64,000 bases of DNA, from assembly GCF_004343775.1 (NCBI RefSeq), contig NZ_PTXL01000003.1:434001-498000 (forward strand). Reading direction: 5' to 3'. The notes beneath the pieces are model-generated. The model was not told where the DNA came from. It did no database searches and saw only the letters and a list, made by a program, of their open reading frames with translations. Made by a program: the position numbers and the translations under genes. Every line of letters starts with the position of its first letter. Position 1 is the first letter of the stretch. Source of the stretch: Burkholderia sp. SRS-46 (GTDB taxonomy: Bacteria; Pseudomonadota; Gammaproteobacteria; Burkholderiales; Burkholderiaceae). This document shows, piece by piece, positions 1 through 8,418 of the stretch.

Positions 1-892
1 CGGAATACGGTGAAGTGCCCTCGAAGAATTGCCAGCCGCCGATCGTCATGCCATTGACCGACACGTCATTGCCATCCTTGCTCAATGAAAAGTGAACATG
101 CGGCCCCGTCGTCTGTCCGCCGCACGGCAGGCCGTTTCCGACGCTGCCGAGATATTCCCCCTGACGGATACGCGTACCGCTGTTCAGCGACGTCAGCTGG
201 ACCATGTGGTAATACGTCGTCGCATAGCCGTTGTCGTGAACCACCTTCACGATTGCGCTGCCGTTGCGCTCGCAGCTCTTGTAGAGATAACCGTCTCGCG
301 CCGCCAGCACGCGGCCGTTGCCACCCGAGAAATCGAGGGAGTTATACGGCCTGCTTTGTCCGGACCAGCCGTGTGCGCCGCCCGTCCAATACCACCCGGC
401 ATTCGGTTCCCACGGCAACGCAAGGCCCGGTTGCGGCAATGCAGCCGACCGTGGTGCAAGCGATGCGCGTCTTGACGCCAGATTTTTCCGCTCGTCGGCC
501 GCGAGCAGCGTGGGTGGCGCCGCGTCGAGCCATTCTCCAAACTTGCTGCTGCCCTCCACGCCCGCGATCCATCGGCCATTCACGTTGCGCGCAATGAACA
601 GCTTCGTGACGGGATCGGCGGATTCGTCATTACGCAGGATTTGCGTCGCAGTGCCAAATACCCATCCGGAAACGTCGTCGGTTTTTATCGCCTCGACCAG
701 GCCGCTCTCCGACTGGGCCGGCAGTGTCAACGTCCTGCCCGATCGCGATTCGAGCGCCTGCTCGATCGAGCGTTGCAACGACGTCTCGATTGACGCCGCA
801 TGGGCGATTTCGGCAAGGCTGGCTGCAATCAGCAGGATTCCAATGAAGTATTGAATCGAATTCAATGAAGAACGGCCTGATAAATTGCGCAT
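1..892 (-). CDS. LasA-like M23 metallopeptidase (partial, runs off window)
   Basis: Read on the minus strand from ATG at 892; 297 codons are present and the C-terminus lies before position 1. The first about 30 residues form a signal peptide (MRNLSGRSSLNSIQYFIGIL then a hydrophobic run ending AHA). The second half carries the M23 zinc site: GGAHGW followed by NSLDF supply the first His and Asp ligands, and PHVHFS supplies the HxH pair; YYHMV and GLPCGG are also typical of LasA. LasA-type enzymes cleave glycine-rich peptides in staphylococcal peptidoglycan or elastin outside the cell. The N-terminal about 130 residues look like the propeptide of that family. Secretion and lytic activity are inferred from family membership. 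Confidence 0.85.
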   Translation of the reverse strand, partial: MRNLSGRSSLNSIQYFIGILLIAASLAEIAHAASIETSLQRSIEQALESRSGRTLTLPAQSESGLVEAIKTDDVSGWVFGTATQILRNDESADPVTKLFIARNVNGRWIAGVEGSSKFGEWLDAAPPTLLAADERKNLASRRASLAPRSAALPQPGLALPWEPNAGWYWTGGAHGWSGQSRPYNSLDFSGGNGRVLAARDGYLYKSCERNGSAIVKVVHDNGYATTYYHMVQLTSLNSGTRIRQGEYLGSVGNGLPCGGQTTGPHVHFSLSKDGNDVSVNGMTIGGWQFFEGTSPYS

Positions 893-1195
893 AGTTAAAT
901 GCACCACGGAAAGGGTTTGCAAGAAGTTCATGACAGCGGCATCAAGCCTATATCATTCGCCAGTCATTGCAAGGGAAATGCAATATATCCGGACGCGTTT
1001 TTAAATAGGCTGCTCCAGCTGAAATTCTTGACGCGATAGTTTCAAAGTAATTTGACCGCTCCGGAAACCGGAATCGATCGGTCTGGAATCACCTTGCGGG
1101 TTTCGATGGATTTCCTATGATTCAACTCGGTTTGATCGAGCACACCCCAGTCATGTATTTCCACGCATGTAATGCATACCTAAAAAGGTGAGAAC
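893..1195. other. Intergenic region between divergent genes, no gene seen
   Basis: About 300 bases between the LasA-like gene (leftward) and the small secreted protein (rightward). It is clearly more AT-rich than its surroundings and must hold both promoters; I do not see a gene or a strong repeat in it. An AGGTGAG ribosome-binding sequence lies just before the rightward ATG at 1196. Confidence 0.5.
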
Positions 1196-1564
1196 ATGAA
1201 CGTACTGAAATCCACACTCGGCATCGGGCTCCTGTGCATCTCGACTGCCGCCTTTCCTGGTGTCATCCATACCCCGCCGGTCACCCTGGGCAGTATCGCG
1301 GTGCTCGGCAGCGCATTTGGCGGGCACGTCGCACCCGGGAACATGGAGATTTACGTGCCCGCCGGCATTCAGCTTTCCGGCGCCGTAAATTGCGATATCC
1401 ATTACGTCACCACACTCAAGACAATCGATCCCGACAGGAGCATGTTGTCACTGTTGCGCGATGCGAAGAATGCCAGTCAACAGGTTCGACTCTGGATAAG
1501 CGACGATCCCGTTTACACCGCCTACCCGGGAAGATGCAGCCTGTTGTCCGTCGAGCGCTTGTAG
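1196..1564 (+). CDS. Small secreted protein of unknown function
   Basis: A 122-residue protein starting at ATG 1196, preceded by AGGTGAG at good spacing. The N-terminus (MNVLKSTLGIGLLCISTAAF) is a plausible signal peptide. The mature part is mostly beta-like, with two Cys (in VNCDIHY and GRCSLL) that could form a disulfide. I do not recognise the family. It lies divergent to a secreted LasA-like peptidase, so a role outside the cytoplasm is likely, but no function can be given. Confidence 0.6.
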   Translation: MNVLKSTLGIGLLCISTAAFPGVIHTPPVTLGSIAVLGSAFGGHVAPGNMEIYVPAGIQLSGAVNCDIHYVTTLKTIDPDRSMLSLLRDAKNASQQVRLWISDDPVYTAYPGRCSLLSVERL

Positions 1565-1592
1565 ATCGGCTGTCCGCGCACGGTTGCGACGC

Positions 1593-2639
1593 CTACGCGC
1601 GCCGCCGATAGGTGCCGGGCGTGCTGCCCGTCCAGTGCCGGAACGCGCGATGGAACGCGCTCGGATCGTCGAAGCCGATGTCCGCGCCGATCGCCGCGAT
1701 CGTGTCGTTCGTGTCGGTGAGCCGCTGGATCGCGATGTCGCGCCGCAGCTCGTCCTTCAGCACCTGGAACGTCGTGCCCTCGGCGGCGAGATGGCGGCTC
1801 AGCGTGCGCACCGAGCAGTGCAGGCTGTCCGCGGCCGCCTCGATCGTCGGCAGGCTCGGCAGTTCGCCCGACAGGTACTGCCGCACGCGATGGCACACGA
1901 GCTGTTCGCTGAACGATTCGAAGATCCAGTCGCCGGGCGCGCGGGCGAGGAATTTCCGCAGGTTGCGCTTGCTTTGCCGGATCGGCACGTCGAGATAGTC
2001 GGCGCTGAAACGCATCAGCGTGCGGCTGCTGTCGAACTGCACCGGCCCCGGGAAGAAGTAGAGGTGGTCGACCGCATGGCGCGGCCGCGGACACGCGAAT
2101 TCGACCTGCAGCAGCGGAATCTTCTGGCCGATCAGCCAGGAGCACACGCCGTGCACGAGCTTCAGCATCAGCTCCTGGCCGAGCGTGCCGATCGGGCCGA
2201 AGGCCGGGTTCGGCCGGAGCACGACTTGCCCGACCTGGCCGTCGCGCTTCGAGTCGACGAAGAAATCGTCGACGAGGATATGGAAGAACTGCCCGAAGCG
2301 ATGCAGCGCGGTTTCGAGGTTGCGCGCGTCCAGCAGGCTGAGGCACAGGAACTTCAGCGTGCCGCCGCGCAGCGGCCGCGAGAAGATGCCGGGCATCTCG
2401 TCGTCGAGGTCGATCGCGAGCGTGCGATACAGCGTCGAGAACTGCTCCTCGGTCACCCGCGCGTTCGGCTCGCCCTGCAATTCGCTCGGAATGCCGGCCT
2501 GCCGCAGATACCGCTCGATCACGTCGCGCTGCACGCCCGCGCTCGCGAGAAAGCCGTTGACGAGCGAAATCGGCACCGTCGCGCTCGGCGACGGCAATGC
2601 ACGGCCAGACGGGGAAAAAAACGAATCGGTGCCGGTCAT
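1593..2639 (-). CDS. AraC-family transcriptional regulator
   Basis: A 348-residue regulator from ATG 2639 (MTGTDSFFS). Residues about 30-220 match the arabinose-binding-type N-domain found in OruR/ArgR-like AraC regulators (for example the FPGPVQFD segment), and the last about 90 residues are the double helix-turn-helix: SVRTLSRHLAAEG is the first recognition helix and IGFDDPSAFHRAFRHWTG the second. It lies downstream of the acyl-CoA ligase on the same strand with about 110 bases between, so the two may be co-transcribed and the regulator may control the ligase. The open frame continues far upstream but that part is an antisense shadow of the ligase gene. Confidence 0.85.
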   Translation of the reverse strand: MTGTDSFFSPSGRALPSPSATVPISLVNGFLASAGVQRDVIERYLRQAGIPSELQGEPNARVTEEQFSTLYRTLAIDLDDEMPGIFSRPLRGGTLKFLCLSLLDARNLETALHRFGQFFHILVDDFFVDSKRDGQVGQVVLRPNPAFGPIGTLGQELMLKLVHGVCSWLIGQKIPLLQVEFACPRPRHAVDHLYFFPGPVQFDSSRTLMRFSADYLDVPIRQSKRNLRKFLARAPGDWIFESFSEQLVCHRVRQYLSGELPSLPTIEAAADSLHCSVRTLSRHLAAEGTTFQVLKDELRRDIAIQRLTDTNDTIAAIGADIGFDDPSAFHRAFRHWTGSTPGTYRRRA

Positions 2640-2699
2640 GGCGTACCTGTCCAACGAATCGCTGGCATTGTACTTGACCGACCGCGCGCGAGCCGCGCC

Positions 2700-2734
2700 G
2701 CCGGGCCCGGGCCGCCCATCCGCGCGGGCCCGGC
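2700..2734 (-). terminator. GC-rich stem-loop after acyl-CoA ligase gene
   Basis: Arms GCCGGGCCCG (2700-2709) and CGGGCCCGGC (2725-2734) are perfect inverted repeats around a 15-base loop. It lies just past the stop codon of the ligase. A second hairpin with GGCGCC arms follows at 2732-2745. No T-tract is seen, so intrinsic termination is uncertain; it may instead attenuate read-through into the AraC gene or protect the message 3' end. Confidence 0.3.
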
Positions 2735-2749
2735 GCCGCGGCGCCGCCA

Positions 2750-4384
2750 TCAGTCGAGGTGGCCGAGCTCGCGGCGCAGGATCTTGCCGACCGTCGATTT
2801 CGGCAGTTGCTCGACGAAACGGACGCGCTTGGGCACCTTGTACGCGGCGAGGCTCGCGCGGCAATGCGCGATCAGGTCCGCCTCCGCCACGAATGCTTCG
2901 CGCGCCACGACCACGAACAGCTTGACCGCCTCGCCCGTCTTCTCGTCCGGCACGCCGATGCACGCGCATTCGGCGACGCCCGGGAACGCGGTCGCCACCG
3001 CCTCCACCTCGTTCGGATAGACGTTGAAGCCCGACACGATGACCATGTCCTTCTTGCGGTCGACGATCCGCAGGAACCCCTTGTCGTCGAACACGCCGAT
3101 ATCGCCGGTGCGGAAATAGCCGTCCGCGGTGAACGCCCGCGCGTTCGCGTCCGGCTGCTGCCAGTAGCCGGCCATCACCTGCGGCCCCTTCACGCAGATC
3201 TCGCCGGCTTCGCCGATGCCGACCGCGCGATCCTGGTCGTCGAGCAGCGTCACGTCGGTGGACGGCAGCGGCAGGCCCGTGCTGCCCGTGAACCCGTCGA
3301 TGAACTGCGGGTTGAACGACACCACCGGCGACGTCTCCGACAGGCCGTAGCCTTCGCGGATGAAGCTGCCCGTCACTGCCTGCCAGCGCGCCGAGATCAC
3401 GTCGATCACGGCCGCGCCGCCGCCGGCCGCCAGCTTCAGGCGCGACCAGTCGACTTCCGTCAGGCGCGGATGGCCCGCGAGCCCCGCATACAGCGTGTTG
3501 ACGCCGACGAACACCGTCGGCCGCGCGGCCTTCAGCACGTCGATGAACGCCTCGATCTCGCGCGGGTTCGCGACGAGCCAGTTTTCCGCGCCGATCGCGA
3601 AGTAGGACAGGAAGTTCACCGTCAGCGCGAAGATGTGATACAGCGGGATCGCGGTGACGACGACCTCTTCGCCCGGCCGCCGCGCGTCGGGCACGATCGC
3701 CGCGAACTGTTCGATGTTCGCGACGAGGTTGCGGTGCGACAGCGCGGCGCCCTTCGACAGCCCGGTGGTGCCGCCCGTGTACTGCAGCAGCAGCAGGTCG
3801 CTGCCGCTCAGCGCGACCGGTTCGCAGGCGAGCGTTTCTCCCGCGGCCAGCGCTTGCGCGAGCGGGATCGAGCCGGGCGGCAGCGCTTCGCACGCGGCGG
3901 CCGGCGCGTCGAACACGCCAAGATCGTCGCGGCCCACGCTCAGCACGGTGCGGATGCGCGTATTGCCGACCACGTCGGCGAACGTGCCCATCGACCCGCC
4001 GCACACCACCGCCACCTCGACGCCCGCATCGTTGAGCTGGTGCTCGAGCTCGCGCGCCGTGTAGTGCGGGTTTACGTTGACCTGGATCGCGCCGATCTTC
4101 GTGACCGCGACGAACGCCACCGGAAACGCGAGCACGTTGGGCAGCATCACGGCCACGCGGTCGCCCTTCCTGACCCCGACGACCTGCTGCAGATAGGCGG
4201 CCAGCGCGGTCGACAGGCGGTCGACGTCCGCGTAGGTGAGCGTGCGGTCGTACGCGCGGAACGCCGGCTTGTCGGCGAACCGGTGCATCGCGTCGTCCAG
4301 CAGCGCATTTATCGAGGGATGGCGATCGGCGTCGATCTCGGCGGGAATCGGGCCATAGGACTCGATCCAGTGTCTCTTGATCAT
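2750..4384 (-). CDS. AMP-dependent acyl-CoA ligase (FadD-like)
   Basis: A 544-residue ANL-superfamily enzyme that would activate a fatty or aryl acid with ATP and join it to CoA in the cytoplasm. The P-loop-like motif YTGGTTGLSKG is at about residues 202-212; GYGLSETSP, the YFRTGD motif and the C-terminal hinge DRKKDMVIVSGFNVYPNEVE follow, and the catalytic lysine of the A10 motif is in PKSTVGKILRREL near the end. The start at ATG 4384 (MIKRHWIES) is preceded by AAGGAT. Length and motif spacing match long-chain acyl-CoA synthetases, so it appears intact; the exact acid is unknown. It sits between two AraC regulators, one downstream and one divergent. Confidence 0.88.
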   Translation of the reverse strand: MIKRHWIESYGPIPAEIDADRHPSINALLDDAMHRFADKPAFRAYDRTLTYADVDRLSTALAAYLQQVVGVRKGDRVAVMLPNVLAFPVAFVAVTKIGAIQVNVNPHYTARELEHQLNDAGVEVAVVCGGSMGTFADVVGNTRIRTVLSVGRDDLGVFDAPAAACEALPPGSIPLAQALAAGETLACEPVALSGSDLLLLQYTGGTTGLSKGAALSHRNLVANIEQFAAIVPDARRPGEEVVVTAIPLYHIFALTVNFLSYFAIGAENWLVANPREIEAFIDVLKAARPTVFVGVNTLYAGLAGHPRLTEVDWSRLKLAAGGGAAVIDVISARWQAVTGSFIREGYGLSETSPVVSFNPQFIDGFTGSTGLPLPSTDVTLLDDQDRAVGIGEAGEICVKGPQVMAGYWQQPDANARAFTADGYFRTGDIGVFDDKGFLRIVDRKKDMVIVSGFNVYPNEVEAVATAFPGVAECACIGVPDEKTGEAVKLFVVVAREAFVAEADLIAHCRASLAAYKVPKRVRFVEQLPKSTVGKILRRELGHLD

Positions 4385-4690
4385 GTAGGTATCCTTGTAC
4401 GGCCGGCATGCGCCGCCCGGGCGGGCGGGAGCCGCCCGCAAGCGCCGACTATCGCCCGCCGGCCGCGCTTTGCAAATGATCGGCGCGGCCGAAATGGTGA
4501 TCGAAACGGACACGCGGCGCGCCCGCGGCCGCCGCGGCGACGCTGGCCGCGCACCGGACGGCCCGGCCTGGCGGGCGCTCCCGCCCGGGCGACGCGACCC
4601 GACTCAGGGTGTACCCTGTGGCGCGGCGGCACGTTCAGGCGCAGAATCGCGTGCCCGAGACAGACATCAAATCGGACTCAGGACCCAGTC
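4385..4690. other. Divergent promoter region, no gene seen
   Basis: About 300 very GC-rich bases between the leftward acyl-CoA ligase gene and the rightward AraC gene. Promoters for both must lie here. No clear operator or repeat was recognised. Confidence 0.4.
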
Positions 4691-5797
4691 ATGCTGCGCA
4701 ATGCGCATTCGAACCCAACGGAGCTACGCGTGCACGGCGACCGGTTGTCGGACGCCGCGCTGGCCGTTTCGCTGCGCGAGAAACGTTTTTCGCCGGCGAA
4801 GCTGGCCGTGCTGCTCGACGTGGCGTCGGCGGCGGGCCTGGAGGCCGGCGCGGTGCTGGCCGGCACCGAACTCGACGCCGCCGCCGTCGCCGATCCGTTC
4901 ACGCTGACCTCGTCGCAGCAGTTCCTGACGGCCGCGCGCAACGCTGTGCTCGCCTGCGACGGCGCGGACCTCGGCGTGCGGGTCGGGCACCGGCTGCACG
5001 CGTCGAGCTACGGAATGTACGGCTACGCGATGCTGTGCTCGGAGTCGATGGCGCATGCGTTCGAATCGGCGGTCAAGTATCACCGGCTCGCCAACGGCAT
5101 GCTCGGGATCCGCTGGGCCGAACAGGGCGACACCGCGTCGTGGCTGTTTCCAAACCTGGACGAAGTGCTGCTGCCCGAGCTGGACGTGCGGCTGTACCGC
5201 TTCCTGATCGACATGCAGTTCGCGCTGCACGTGACGATCATCAAGGACGTGATGGGCGCGTGGTGCGTGCCGGCGCGCGCGCAGTTCACGCAGGCGGAGC
5301 CGCCGCATGCGGCGCTGCTGTCCAATGCGCTCGAATGCCCGCTCGCGTTCGACCAGCCGCGCAACATGCTCTGCTACCCGGCCGCGTGGCTGCGGCGCGC
5401 GCCGCAGCTCGCGAACCCGATCACCGCCGCGCAGGTGTCGTCGCATTGCGCGCAACTGCTCGAGGAACTGCGCAACCAGTCGGGCATCACGCGCCGCGTC
5501 TACCAGGAGCTCACGCGCACGCCGGGGCAGTTCCCGGACATCGACGCGATCGCCGAGAACCTGTGCATGACCTCGCGCACGCTGCGCCGCAAGCTCGAAG
5601 CGGAGGGCACGTCGTACAGCGAACTGCTGACGAGCGTGCGCAAGGCGCTCGCGATCGACTATCTGAACACCACGTCGCTGAGCACCGAGGACATCGCGCT
5701 CACGCTCGGGTTCAGCGATGCCGTGGGCTTCCGGCATGCGTTCAAGCGCTGGACGGGGAAGACGCCGAGCGACGTGCGGCGCAAGCGGGGCGCGTAG
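4691..5797 (+). CDS. AraC-family transcriptional regulator with arabinose-binding-type N-domain
   Basis: A 368-residue regulator starting at ATG 4691 (MLRNAHSNP). The N-terminal about 250 residues form the ligand-binding domain of the OruR type, and the C-terminus has the AraC double helix-turn-helix (SRTLRRKLEAEGTSY, then LGFSDAVGFRHAFKRWTGKT). The open frame extends some 1.9 kb upstream, but that part is antisense to the acyl-CoA ligase and is not coding. Divergent orientation suggests that it controls the ligase gene, which also has an AraC gene downstream; this pairing is inference. Confidence 0.87.
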   Translation: MLRNAHSNPTELRVHGDRLSDAALAVSLREKRFSPAKLAVLLDVASAAGLEAGAVLAGTELDAAAVADPFTLTSSQQFLTAARNAVLACDGADLGVRVGHRLHASSYGMYGYAMLCSESMAHAFESAVKYHRLANGMLGIRWAEQGDTASWLFPNLDEVLLPELDVRLYRFLIDMQFALHVTIIKDVMGAWCVPARAQFTQAEPPHAALLSNALECPLAFDQPRNMLCYPAAWLRRAPQLANPITAAQVSSHCAQLLEELRNQSGITRRVYQELTRTPGQFPDIDAIAENLCMTSRTLRRKLEAEGTSYSELLTSVRKALAIDYLNTTSLSTEDIALTLGFSDAVGFRHAFKRWTGKTPSDVRRKRGA

Positions 5798-5827
5798 GCG
5801 ATCCGCTGCGCAATGCAGCGGCGCGTG

Positions 5828-6349
5828 TCAGGGCAGCGCGGCAGCGGCATCCGGCGCCCGGTTCACGTGGCGGATCGAGCGCGTCACGACATTGATCGCC
5901 CGGCCGAGCGGCATGCCGACGAGCAGCCCCCAGGTCGCGAAGGAAGCCATGCCGAACGATGCGGTCGCGGCCCACGGCCGCCCCGCCGCAATCGCGTAGT
6001 GGATGAAGGTTTCCGCGGCAAACGTCAGCAGCAGCGTGACCAGCAGGCTCGCGTCGCCGGGCAGGCGCACGCGCCACCCGTGCGCGCCGTTCCTGAACTG
6101 CAGCCGCCAGCGGCGCGCGTGGTGCCAGCCGACGGCCGTGCCGAGCGCAACGGCCGCCAGCGCGACGGCATAGGCGCCGGCCCCCGAGTGCGGAAAGAGA
6201 TGGCCCAGCGACAGCAGGCCCAGGCCGACGAACACGGCCGGAAACAGAAGGGGCCGCGCCGCCGGAACGTCACGCGCAAAGCAACGCTTCGCGCCGATGT
6301 AGACGAGCGCGCAGAACACGAGATAGACGTAAGTCGGCAAATGTCGCAT
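5828..6349 (-). CDS. Small integral membrane protein of unknown function
   Basis: A 173-residue protein from ATG 6349 (MRHLPTYVYLVF), chosen because GGGGA lies at useful spacing; an ATG at 6361 in frame would add four residues but lacks a ribosome-binding site. Four to five hydrophobic segments are visible (for example YLVFCALVYIG and VFVGLGLLSLG), arranged in the way of small Burkholderia membrane proteins of unknown function. It is divergent from the LytS-like kinase gene 240 bases away, so it may be a target of that two-component pair, which is inference only. Confidence 0.6.
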   Translation of the reverse strand: MRHLPTYVYLVFCALVYIGAKRCFARDVPAARPLLFPAVFVGLGLLSLGHLFPHSGAGAYAVALAAVALGTAVGWHHARRWRLQFRNGAHGWRVRLPGDASLLVTLLLTFAAETFIHYAIAAGRPWAATASFGMASFATWGLLVGMPLGRAINVVTRSIRHVNRAPDAAAALP

Positions 6350-6590
6350 GTGCATCCCCATTGGAAAACGCCGCCGGCAGGCCGGAATATCGGCGACTCT
6401 AGCGGCCGGCGCGGCAGCGCGCGCACATGTGCGACGAAGCGGGTGATTGCGCGGACGAACGGCACATACGCCGGACGTACGGTGGCATCGGCGACGGCGC
6501 TTTCCGTCCCGGGCGTCGCGGTGTGTCGAACGGCGCGATCGCGCCGCGAACTTGCGCTACCATCGCCGGAACCCGGACTCGCCCGACGCC

Positions 6591-7673
6591 ATGCCAAACA
6601 GGCTGCCCGCCCTCTCGTCCTTGCCTGCCGCCCGCCCCGGCACCGCGCGTTCCGGGCTCGGGATCCGGTCGCTGCCGGGCCTCGCGGTGTTCAATTGCTG
6701 CGTCGGGCTCATTTTCTGGGCGACCCGGCGCAACGACGCGCTGCCGGTCTATCTGGTCGTCGCGAACGGCATCGGCTTCAGCGCGTTGCTGCTCGGCAGG
6801 GCGGCCGACAAGCTTGCCCGCGGCAAGCTCGCGCTGCTGCCGAAAGTCCTGATCGTCGCCCCCGTCAGCGTCTTCATCGGCTTCGAGATCGCGGCATCGA
6901 CGATCGGCCATGTGCCGCACCTGATCGGCCACGCGGGCCTCGAGGCGTGGCTGGCCTACGGCTCGTCGGTCGTCGTCGCCGGTATCGCGTGCGCCTTCGT
7001 GTCGGTGTTCGTGCAGGCGGCACGCGTGCGCGCGTCGCTCGAGACGCATCGACGCGAGATCGCCGAGGCGCGGCAGGCCGAAACGGCCGCGCGCCTGGCA
7101 TTGCTGCAGGCGCAGATCGAGCCGCATTTCCTGTTCAATACGCTGGCGAACGTGCAGAGCCTGATCGAGCGCGAACCCGCGCGCGCCACCACGATGCTCG
7201 ACAGCCTGAATCGCTATTTGCGCGCGAGCCTGGGCCGGACCCGCGACACGCGTTCGACCCTGGGCGACGAGCTCGAGCTCGTCGAGGCGCTGCTGAAGAT
7301 CGCAACGATCCGGCTCGGCACGCGGCTCAACTACGCGATCGACGTGCCGGCCGCGCTGTCGACGCTCCCGCTGCCGCCGTTGCTGCTGCAACCGCTCGTC
7401 GAGAACGCGCTGCTGCACGGGATCGAGCCATCGATCGACGGCGGCGAGATCCGCATTCACGCCACGCGCGACGGCGACATGCTCGCACTCGGCGTGACGG
7501 ACACCGGCGTCGGGCTCGGCAGCGGCGGCACGAAGCTGCATGGCGGCGTCGGGCTGGCGAACGTGCGTGCGCGCATCCTGCATCTCTACGGCGAGCGCGG
7601 CCGCGTGTCCGTCGGCGTCAATGCCGGCGCCGCGCGCGGCGTCACCGCAACCCTGAACATTCCGCTCGACTGA
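6591..7673 (+). CDS. LytS/YehU-type sensor histidine kinase
   Basis: A 360-residue kinase starting at ATG 6591 (MPNRLPALS). Residues about 30-145 form four transmembrane helices, followed by a short helical linker and the His_kinase domain: QIEPHFLFNTLANVQSL contains the phosphorylated His at about 179. The ATPase domain is the short LytS type (VENALLHGIEPS N-box, VTDTGVGLG G1 box, GGVGLANVR G2 box). It is separated by one base from the LytTR response-regulator gene, its evident partner. The signal sensed through the membrane domain is unknown. Confidence 0.88.
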   Translation: MPNRLPALSSLPAARPGTARSGLGIRSLPGLAVFNCCVGLIFWATRRNDALPVYLVVANGIGFSALLLGRAADKLARGKLALLPKVLIVAPVSVFIGFEIAASTIGHVPHLIGHAGLEAWLAYGSSVVVAGIACAFVSVFVQAARVRASLETHRREIAEARQAETAARLALLQAQIEPHFLFNTLANVQSLIEREPARATTMLDSLNRYLRASLGRTRDTRSTLGDELELVEALLKIATIRLGTRLNYAIDVPAALSTLPLPPLLLQPLVENALLHGIEPSIDGGEIRIHATRDGDMLALGVTDTGVGLGSGGTKLHGGVGLANVRARILHLYGERGRVSVGVNAGAARGVTATLNIPLD

Positions 7674-7674
7674 C

Positions 7675-8406
7675 ATGCCGACCGCCCTGATCGCCGACGA
7701 CGAACCCAACCTCGCCACGGAACTGGCCGCCCGCCTCGGCCGGCTCTGGCCCGAGCTCGACATCGTCGGGCTGCCGCGCAACGGCATCGACGCGCTGGCC
7801 GAGCTCAATGCGAAGCGCCCGGATTTCGCGTTTCTCGACATCCGGATGCCCGGCATCGACGGACTGAAAGTCGCCGGCCTCGTCCCGCACGTGCACGTCG
7901 TGTTCGTGACGGCCCATGACGACTATGCGGTCCAGGCATTCGACCAGTCGGCGGTCGACTACCTGCTGAAACCGGTGACGGACGAACGCCTGCTGCGCTG
8001 TATCGCCAAGCTGCAGCGCAGCGGCCCGGCGCCGGTGGACGCCGCCGCGCTGGCGAGCGCGCGGATGCCGCGCGACGCGGCGCCGATCCGCTGGCTGACG
8101 GTGGGCCTGAAGGACCGGACGCGGCTCGTCGCCGTGGACGACGTGCTGTACTTCCAGGCCACCGACAAATACACGGAGGTCGTGACGGCGGACGATCGGC
8201 ATGTGATCCGCACGCCGCTCAAGGCGCTGCTGGCTCGGCTCGATCCGGAACGCTTTGCGCAGGTGCATCGCAGCGTGATCGTCGCCTATGCGGCCATCGA
8301 TCACGTCGAGCGCGACCTGCTCGGCCGTCAGCACATCCACCTGCGCGGCCGCGGCGGCGTGTTGCCGGTCAGCCGGGCGTACGTCGGTCTGTTCAAGCAG
8401 ATGTGA
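7675..8406 (+). CDS. LytTR-family response regulator
   Basis: A 243-residue regulator beginning at ATG 7675, one base after the kinase stop. The receiver domain (residues about 1-120) has the acidic pocket DDE at 8-10, phosphoacceptor Asp55 in FLDIRMPG and the Lys of YLLKPV. The C-terminal LytTR DNA-binding domain covers about 140-240 (DVLYFQATDKYTEV, FAQVHRSVIVAYAAIDHV). It would bind direct repeats at target promoters after phosphorylation by the upstream kinase. Targets are unknown; the divergent membrane protein gene is a candidate. Confidence 0.9.
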   Translation: MPTALIADDEPNLATELAARLGRLWPELDIVGLPRNGIDALAELNAKRPDFAFLDIRMPGIDGLKVAGLVPHVHVVFVTAHDDYAVQAFDQSAVDYLLKPVTDERLLRCIAKLQRSGPAPVDAAALASARMPRDAAPIRWLTVGLKDRTRLVAVDDVLYFQATDKYTEVVTADDRHVIRTPLKALLARLDPERFAQVHRSVIVAYAAIDHVERDLLGRQHIHLRGRGGVLPVSRAYVGLFKQM

Positions 8407-8418
8407 CGCGCGCGCCGC

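Noticed and set aside
1593..4409. A 938-codon minus-strand open frame spanning the AraC gene and the ligase region
   Set aside because: Only the AraC part (to 2639) has protein-like sequence; the rest is Arg-rich antiframe of the acyl-CoA ligase, which is an intact family member.
2759..4690. Long plus-strand frame leading into the second AraC gene
   Set aside because: Arg/His-rich antisense of the ligase gene; the true start is ATG 4691 with normal protein sequence after it.
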